Shown here piece by piece: positions 59,458-64,000 of a DNA stretch of 64,000 nucleotides. This DNA comes from Streptomyces sp. DG1A-41 (GTDB taxonomy: Bacteria > Actinomycetota > Actinomycetes > Streptomycetales > Streptomycetaceae). Where the stretch lies: the NCBI RefSeq assembly GCF_037055355.1, contig NZ_CP146350.1, positions 1,116,001-1,180,000 on the forward strand, read 5' to 3'. Below the pieces are notes generated by a model, which worked only from the letters and a program-made list of their open reading frames with translations, did not search any database and had not been told where the DNA came from. The position numbers and the translations under genes are program-made. How positions within the stretch are numbered: the first letter of the stretch is position 1; each line of letters opens with the position of its first letter.

Positions 59458-60240
59458 CTATTGCCCGGAAGCACTGGATGGGAAGAGCGATGTCTGGCTG
59501 CACCTGGGGTCCTGTGATGAGAAATTGTCCCAGTTGACCTCAGGACACTCGTCTGGATGGAATTCGGCGAAAAGGACCCGATGAGTCCAGCGCCATCTGT
59601 CGCCGAACCGTTCCATGTAGCTGTACGACGGTTCCGCAGCGCTCTGCCCTGCCTGGGCAAGCTCTGCCCATCTTCCTCTTACCGTCACCTTCTGCAGGCT
59701 GCCGGAACCAGCGTCGTTCAGCGTTGATGACTCCGAGCTGGCGAACAGTTCACCGACCGCCTTGGCGCACGTGTCCGGGGTTGTTTCCTCCAGTTTTGCG
59801 CGGTAGTCCACAGACATGAGGGCGCACACGGTCTCCCCGTCGCCCTTCCGCACCGCCTCGGACGTGGCGGCCCAAGTGTCGCGTACGCCCGCTTCGCCCG
59901 GCTGAGCTCCGATCTCAGAGACGGAGTCTCCGTCTCCCTGCGTGGCCCAGTAGACACCCCCGCCCGTTCCGGCCACCAGAAGGATCACGATCGCGATCCA
60001 CCAGCGGCCGCGGCCGCCTTTCCTTGTCGTGTGATGCGTAGTGGTGTTGATGTCCCGGCCCGCGACCGTGCCCGAGTTGTCCCCGCCGATCGATGGGCCG
60101 GTTACCGGATTCGTGATGTCCCGGCCGGCCATCATCGCCCCGTCACCCGCGGTGAACATGGTGGAGGGAGGATGCACAGGAGGCGGCGGCACGGGCCGTG
60201 CCTGATCGGGCTGGGCGTTGAAGTCTGGTTTCTGTGTCAT
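59458..60240 (-). CDS. Membrane protein with N-terminal GDG/AGRDI motifs
   Basis: A 260-residue protein overlapping the upstream gene by ATGA at 60237-60240. N-terminal cytoplasmic part is proline-rich, then has two spaced copies of AGRDI (GAMMAGRDITNPV and GTVAGRDINTT). One transmembrane helix (about 79-97, WWIAIVILLVAGTGGGVYWA). The external part of about 160 residues has two cysteines and a VRDTWAATSEAVRKGDGETVCALM block resembling small secreted NTF2/DUF4878-type domains. The repeat motifs with GD-G spacing are similar to those in the partner protein. Function not known. Confidence 0.7.
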   Translation of the reverse strand: MTQKPDFNAQPDQARPVPPPPVHPPSTMFTAGDGAMMAGRDITNPVTGPSIGGDNSGTVAGRDINTTTHHTTRKGGRGRWWIAIVILLVAGTGGGVYWATQGDGDSVSEIGAQPGEAGVRDTWAATSEAVRKGDGETVCALMSVDYRAKLEETTPDTCAKAVGELFASSESSTLNDAGSGSLQKVTVRGRWAELAQAGQSAAEPSYSYMERFGDRWRWTHRVLFAEFHPDECPEVNWDNFSSQDPRCSQTSLFPSSASGQ

Positions 60241-60629
60241 GAGTTGGCGCTCTCCTCTCCAGCTGTTACGTCGCGAAGATCAGCGCCGGAGAGAACGGAG
60301 CCATCACCCGCAGCCATGTGCACACCATCACCGGCGTCGACCTGCGAGGAGCCATCACGAGGCACTCGGGCATGTGACCGCTCGATGCTTCCTTGAGCGA
60401 GGAGCGAGCCACGACCGGCGCGCATTGTGATGACCGGGGGTGAGCTGTTCGGAGCCCGCAGAAGGATCACCAGCGGGACCACAGCAGAGATGACACCCGC
60501 GATCGCTCCGCAAACGCTCGCCACCTGATCGGCCTGATCCAGATCGCCAAGGAGTGCCCAAGCGGTGAGCCCCACGGCCACGAGCGTCCCCAGGCACACC
60601 AGGACCCCGCACAGAATGCGCTTCCGCAT
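60237..60629 (-). CDS. Two-helix membrane protein with GDG-rich C-terminal motif
   Basis: A 130-residue protein from ATG 60629 with GGGGAG (60635-60640). Two transmembrane helices (about 5-27 and 40-58) followed by a cytoplasmic tail whose end reads AGDGVHMAAGDGSVLSGADLRDV, a short glycine/aspartate repeat akin to the N-terminal motif of the next protein (GDGAMMAGRDI). The overlap with the next gene implies co-translation. As at 57.6-58.4 kb, one partner carries the motif at its C-terminus and the other at its N-terminus. Function unknown. Confidence 0.68.
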   Translation of the reverse strand: MRKRILCGVLVCLGTLVAVGLTAWALLGDLDQADQVASVCGAIAGVISAVVPLVILLRAPNSSPPVITMRAGRGSLLAQGSIERSHARVPRDGSSQVDAGDGVHMAAGDGSVLSGADLRDVTAGEESANS

Positions 60630-60901
60630 CTCTTCTCCCCGCGTGCGCAACCATTCTGACTAAATGGGCTTTAGAAAGTAGCGCACATTTAAGATCCTTT
60701 CTCTAGTTGCGCGCACTGAGAGGGCCACCTTGGCGTGAGCATTCTGTGCGTGCCGCAGTAAATGCCGGATTTACTGCGGCAGTGCCGATACCCTCCCCTC
60801 GGCGCCCCTCCAGCGACCTTGGATGTTCGATCTCGCACCAGGATCGCGATGCGGGGTGAGGTGTACGCATTTACTGCGGCAAGGCTGAAAGGGGCGGACG
60901 G
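60630..60901. repeat. AT-richer regulatory gap with three 13-bp elements
   Basis: ATTTACTGCGGCA occurs at 60769-60781 and 60869-60881 and inverted at 60751-60763. The first two face each other across TGCCGG-like centre (perfect 13-bp arms, 5-base loop), the third lies 20 bp before the integrase start. Candidate binding sites for the recombinase or its regulator. The segment 60650-60720 is AT-rich and probably holds the promoter of the minus-strand membrane genes. Confidence 0.75.
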
Positions 60902-61969
60902 GTGGCAATCGAACGGGCGGCCGCGCCGGAGAACGGGGGCGCATTACGGTTGCCGCGCGCCCGGATCGTGCCGCTGTCCGCCCAGCCCCCGTCATACGAC
61001 GCTGCGGTCGAGCGGTACCTCACCGGCGCGGGCATCGCGAAGTCCTCCGCACGGATCTACCGCATCTCGCTCACCACCTGGGGATGGATGCTGCGCGGCG
61101 AACCGGCACCGACCGGGCCAGCCCGCCGCGGCGCCAAGCCCGCACCTTTCGAGCTAGCCGCGATCGACGACCCGGAACTGCCGCCGGCGCTCGCCGAACT
61201 CGCCGCGGCGCGGGCCGACGAGATGGACGCCGACACCGTCAACCGCGAACTGTCCATCGCGCGCAAGGCGATCGGCTGGTGGCAGGCCCAAGGGTGGATC
61301 GAGGCAGACCCCACGATCGGGATCGAGCGTCGCCCGGCGCCGCCGGACCGTACGAAAGCACTGTCCAAACCTCAGATCACCGCCCTATGGCAACTGGACG
61401 CGTCCGTACGGGAGAAGACGTTCTGGAAGCTCCTCTACGAGAGCGCGGCCAGAGCAGACGAGATCCTGTGCCTGAACATCGAAGAGCTGTTCCCCTCTGA
61501 CAAGCGCGGACGCGTCGTCTCCAAAGGCGGCGCCATCGAATGGATCCACTGGCAGTCCGGCACCGCCCAGCTCCTGCCCCGCCTCATCGCCGGTCGCACC
61601 CACGGCCCGCTCTTCCTCACCGACCGCAGAGCCCCTGCCCGCACCCCGAGCCTGGACATCTGCCCGGCCACCGGCCGCGCGAGACTGTCCTACCGCCGCG
61701 CCGAGGAAATCTTCGAGGAGGGCACCCGCCTGCTGGCCAACCCTCTCGCCAGCCCCGACGACTTAGACGAACTGGAGGGCTGGACGCTCCACCGACTCCG
61801 CCACAGTGCGCTCACCCACGACGCGGAGGACGGCACGTCCACGCCCATGCTGCTGGCCCGCTCACGGCACGCGTCCGTGCGGTCCCTGGAACGGTATGCA
61901 CGGCCCGGCGTCGACGCGGTCGCCCAGCACGTCGCCGAGCATGACCCAGCCGCCCGCCGCCGTAGGTGA
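60902..61969 (+). CDS. Tyrosine recombinase / integrase
   Basis: A 355-residue tyrosine recombinase from GTG 60902 with AAGGGG about 9 bases upstream. N-terminal SAM-like core-binding domain (about 35-140) and catalytic domain with R184 (SAARADEIL), K208, H297-x-x-R300 (LHRLRH), H323 and nucleophile Y332 (LERYARP). All catalytic residues are present. It integrates or excises DNA at a specific site; no att core or tRNA was recognised near it. Its position at the edge of the 54.8-62 kb accessory region suggests it belongs to that island. Confidence 0.93.
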   Translation: MAIERAAAPENGGALRLPRARIVPLSAQPPSYDAAVERYLTGAGIAKSSARIYRISLTTWGWMLRGEPAPTGPARRGAKPAPFELAAIDDPELPPALAELAAARADEMDADTVNRELSIARKAIGWWQAQGWIEADPTIGIERRPAPPDRTKALSKPQITALWQLDASVREKTFWKLLYESAARADEILCLNIEELFPSDKRGRVVSKGGAIEWIHWQSGTAQLLPRLIAGRTHGPLFLTDRRAPARTPSLDICPATGRARLSYRRAEEIFEEGTRLLANPLASPDDLDELEGWTLHRLRHSALTHDAEDGTSTPMLLARSRHASVRSLERYARPGVDAVAQHVAEHDPAARRRR

Positions 61970-62084
61970 ACCCGGGCACTCAAGGCTTCAAGATCACCCC
62001 GTGGCCCCTTTTGGGCTTGTCTCGGCGATCCCCCTAGCGGACGAGAGTGCACGGTTTCCGTCTGCCCGGACTCCGGACTCCGGG

Positions 62085-62372
62085 CTACGTCGGGTCGGCC
62101 CCCCGGTGCTCCGCCGCGATCCCGAAGCGCTGCCGCTCGCGAGCAGCGGACGCGACCTCGCGGACCGTGGAGACCGCGCTGATCACCTGTTCCTCCGCGG
62201 ATTCCGCGAGCTCCTTGAGCTCTTCGAGTCGCCGCAGGTCATCGGCTGAGACAAGGGCGACGAGGGGCTTGCCGTGCCGGGTGACGACGACGCGTTCACC
62301 GCCGTACACCACGCGGTTGATCAGGTCGGCGAGTTCAGCCCTGGCTTGCGTCACCGGAATCTCGTAGGCCAT
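62085..62372 (-). CDS. Phd/YefM-type antitoxin, no adjacent toxin
   Basis: A 95-residue protein with [35 protein letters not shown] and DDLRRLEEL: the classic Phd/YefM DNA-binding domain followed by a helical tail. Such antitoxins usually overlap a RelE- or Doc-type toxin gene downstream; here the downstream side is only a 115-bp gap and then the integrase stop, so the toxin is missing or elsewhere. A GTAC-N5-GTAC palindrome (62388-62405 region) just upstream is a candidate auto-operator. Confidence 0.9.
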   Translation of the reverse strand: MAYEIPVTQARAELADLINRVVYGGERVVVTRHGKPLVALVSADDLRRLEELKELAESAEEQVISAVSTVREVASAARERQRFGIAAEHRGADPT

Positions 62373-62462
62373 GCAGCCATCATAACGTCACGTACGTCCT
62401 GTACATTTTTTACAGAGACAGCTGTCGCCGGAGACGGCTCTGCCCACGAGGAGGGGTTCGCC

Positions 62463-63098
62463 ATGACCCGACCGTCCGCCCGTTACGTGCTGCCCGAGTT
62501 CACCGAACGCACCTCGTCCGGGCAACGGACGATGGATCCGTACTCGAAGCTGCTGGAGGGGCGGATCGTCTTCCTCGGGGCGCCGGTGGACGAGACCTCG
62601 GCGAACGACGTGATGGCCCAGTTCATGTACCTCGAACACCAGGCCCCCGACCGCGACATCTCGCTCTACATCAACCCCCCCGGCGGCACCTTCCACGCCT
62701 TGACGGCCATCTACGACACGATGCGGTACATCGCCTGTGACGTGGAGACGGTCTGCCTGGGCCAGGCCGGCGCGGCCGCCTCGGTGCTGCTGGCTGCGGG
62801 CACGCCCGGCAAGCGATCCGTGCTGCCGGACGCCCGTCTGGTGATCCATCAGCCGGCGCTCCCCGAGCCGGTCCACGGGCAGGCCAGCGATCTGGCGATC
62901 CAGGCCGACGAGTTGACCCGCATCCGGACCCGGATGGAGGAGATGCTCGCGCGACACACGGGCCGCACCCGGGAGCAGGTCAGCGCGGACATCGAACGCG
63001 AGAAGGTCCTCACCGCCCAGGAGGCGGTGGAGTACGGGCTGGTGGACCGGATCGTCCCCCACCGCAAGGCCACCCTGGCCCCGCCGACCGGAGAGTGA
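62463..63098 (+). CDS. ClpP-family protease subunit lacking the catalytic serine
   Basis: A 211-residue ClpP paralogue with AGGAGGGG (62449-62456) before ATG 62463. The overall fold pattern is clear ([13 protein letters not shown] start, [20 protein letters not shown]). Aligned with ClpP2-type GQAASAAAVLLAAG, this protein has [14 protein letters not shown], so the catalytic Ser position (residue 104) is Ala; histidine H129 and aspartate D176 are kept, and the NSPGG loop is NPPGG. A serine occurs at 107 but out of register. It may be an inactive regulatory or scaffolding subunit in a mixed ClpP tetradecamer. It precedes a small helical protein gene. Confidence 0.85.
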   Translation: MTRPSARYVLPEFTERTSSGQRTMDPYSKLLEGRIVFLGAPVDETSANDVMAQFMYLEHQAPDRDISLYINPPGGTFHALTAIYDTMRYIACDVETVCLGQAGAAASVLLAAGTPGKRSVLPDARLVIHQPALPEPVHGQASDLAIQADELTRIRTRMEEMLARHTGRTREQVSADIEREKVLTAQEAVEYGLVDRIVPHRKATLAPPTGE

Positions 63099-63105
63099 GC
63101 CGCCG

Positions 63106-63414
63106 GTGCTCCCGCCCGAACTGCCGCCGCTGCCCGCGCTGACCCGCGCCGAGGCGGAGTTGATCGACCGTTATCTCGACGTCGTCGACCTGCTCGGCCG
63201 GATCAACCCGGCACTGCCCGGCGACACCTACCGCGGACTGCGCGCCGCCCAGGCCCTGGTGGGCAAGGCGACCGCGCTGCGTGACGCGCTGACCCTGATG
63301 CACCAGCGGGGTGAGACGGAACTGCACGCCGGCACCCTCGCCCGGGCACTTCGGGTGCTGGACGGCGAGCGGCGCACGGCCCGCCTCACCCTCCCCCCGG
63401 AATCCGTCAGTTGA
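63106..63414 (+). CDS. Small helical protein downstream of clpP
   Basis: A 102-residue protein from GTG 63106, 7 bases after the clpP stop. Mostly helical: LPALTRAEAELIDRYLDVVDLLGRIN, TYRGLRAAQALVGKATALRDAL, LARALRVLDGERR. No known motif. The close spacing indicates an operon with the ClpP paralogue and suggests a partner or adaptor, which is inference. Confidence 0.72.
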   Translation: MLPPELPPLPALTRAEAELIDRYLDVVDLLGRINPALPGDTYRGLRAAQALVGKATALRDALTLMHQRGETELHAGTLARALRVLDGERRTARLTLPPESVS

Positions 63415-63966
63415 CACGGATCCGTCGGCCCGGACGCCCGCCCCGTCGACGGAGCGTTTGGGCCTGAGTCGAAACGGACCAAACGACGTACCCCTGTTCG
63501 GAGTAGACGGGAGTCCTTTTTTCGGGCCGTCACAGTTGCGCAACGCGGGTAGCCGGAGAGCGGAATGGGACATTCCATCCCTGGTCCGGCGGCCCGCGGA
63601 CCTGTGGACGGTGGCTCGAACACAGACGTGTCCACCCGAACGGGTGAGTGGTGAGTAACAACACAAACCCCCGGTTCCGTTGGGATTTCCGGACATCCAT
63701 GAGCCAAGATCCCTGACTGACGACAAGCCCCCGCCACAGCGGCGGGGCGGTCCGGGCGGACGCCGAGTCCTGCCGCCGCCTGGATGACCGGTCGACAGAA
63801 GTGGATCGGCAGGAGTGGAGGACCCAAGCACGACGGGTCGCCGGGACGGTCACGCCATGACCGGGCCCGAGCAGCCCTTGGGGTGAAGCCGCGTCAGCGG
63901 CCGGGCAACTTCGCCAGCCCGAATCCGACAGGTCATCCTTCACAGGCGGCTGACGAAGGGTTGCGC
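63415..63966. other. 552-bp intergenic region without a recognised gene
   Basis: No credible coding frame on either strand. Base composition is less GC-rich at about 63480-63700. Direct or inverted repeats longer than 10 bp were not seen. The 3' part must hold the promoter and AAGGG ribosome binding site (about 63956) of the gene starting at 63967. Confidence 0.6.
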
Positions 63967-64000
63967 ATGACTGCGCTCAATCGTGTCCCGTCACTCATGG
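63967..64000 (+). CDS. Start of an unidentified gene, cut by the window end
   Basis: ATG 63967 preceded by GAAGGG; only 11 codons (MTALNRVPSLM) are visible. Too short to identify. Confidence 0.45.
   Translation, partial: MTALNRVPSLM

Noticed and set aside
61970..62084. tRNA or attachment core next to the integrase
   Set aside because: No cloverleaf or tRNA 3' end could be found in this short gap.

Overview
The window is very GC-rich actinobacterial chromosome, almost certainly Streptomyces. The evidence is strong G/C in third codon positions, GTG/TTG starts, ATGA and GTGA gene overlaps, and Streptomyces-type families (DUF6213, DUF6777, MurT/GatD, SpoIIE phosphatases, SWIM/SNF2 pair, urease order A-B-C-F-G-D). 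From memory, the order xylA/xylB ... ATP-dependent DNA ligase ... rppA ... pfkA ... rocD ... urease resembles S. coelicolor SCO1169 to SCO1236. That recall was not checked. No rRNA, tRNA or CRISPR array was seen.

Layout. 1-4.3 kb: SNF2 helicase plus SWIM protein. 4.5-8.5 kb: divergent xylose genes xylA and xylB with a frameshifted ROK regulator. 8.7-13.6 kb: Tat-type amidase, a methyltransferase-NUDIX fusion, a secreted phosphodiester glycosidase and a secreted phosphodiesterase. 13.7-15.5 kb: a complete IS1182-like element inserted in the loop of a terminator hairpin. 15.5-18.8 kb: an operon of two acyl-CoA dehydrogenases and a quinone oxidoreductase. 18.9-25.1 kb: XRE-cupin regulator facing a thioredoxin-reductase-like gene, DNA ligase with NUDIX, frameshifted aldehyde dehydrogenase, DUF6213 and a TenA-like protein. 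25.3-25.7 kb: wreck of a type III polyketide synthase (rppA). 25.7-36.4 kb: acyl-CoA dehydrogenase facing a TetR gene, peptide deformylase, murT-gatD, pfkA, a CtaG-like protein, DUF6777 lipoprotein and a Ser/Thr kinase. 36.4-43.2 kb: LytTR/LytS two-component operon around a solute symporter, then an Lrp regulator with dimethylargininase and ornithine aminotransferase. 43.2-50.1 kb: repeat-like gap, two PP2C (SpoIIE) phosphatases, RpiB-like isomerase, PlsC acyltransferase and a frameshifted reductase. 50.1-54.7 kb: urease operon.

From about 54.8 to 62 kb the character changes to accessory DNA: a tetR gene split by a local inversion, a decayed membrane-protein gene cut off by a Tn3-family transposase fragment, a two-gene cassette whose proteins share an amyloid-signalling-like motif, a TetR gene whose 3' end is partly duplicated on the other side of that cassette, a pair of membrane proteins with GDG/AGRDI motifs, and a tyrosine recombinase preceded by three copies of a 13-bp element. 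The window ends with an orphan Phd-type antitoxin and a ClpP paralogue lacking the catalytic serine.

The most interesting candidate system is the 57.6-58.4 kb pair: a membrane protein ending in, and a small soluble protein beginning with, the same HIGDxxTQxGxHNIG motif. Several otherwise normal genes (ROK, aldehyde dehydrogenase, reductase) carry single-base indels; these may be real mutations or sequencing errors, whereas the lesions at 25.3 kb and 54.8-57 kb are too many and too large to be errors.
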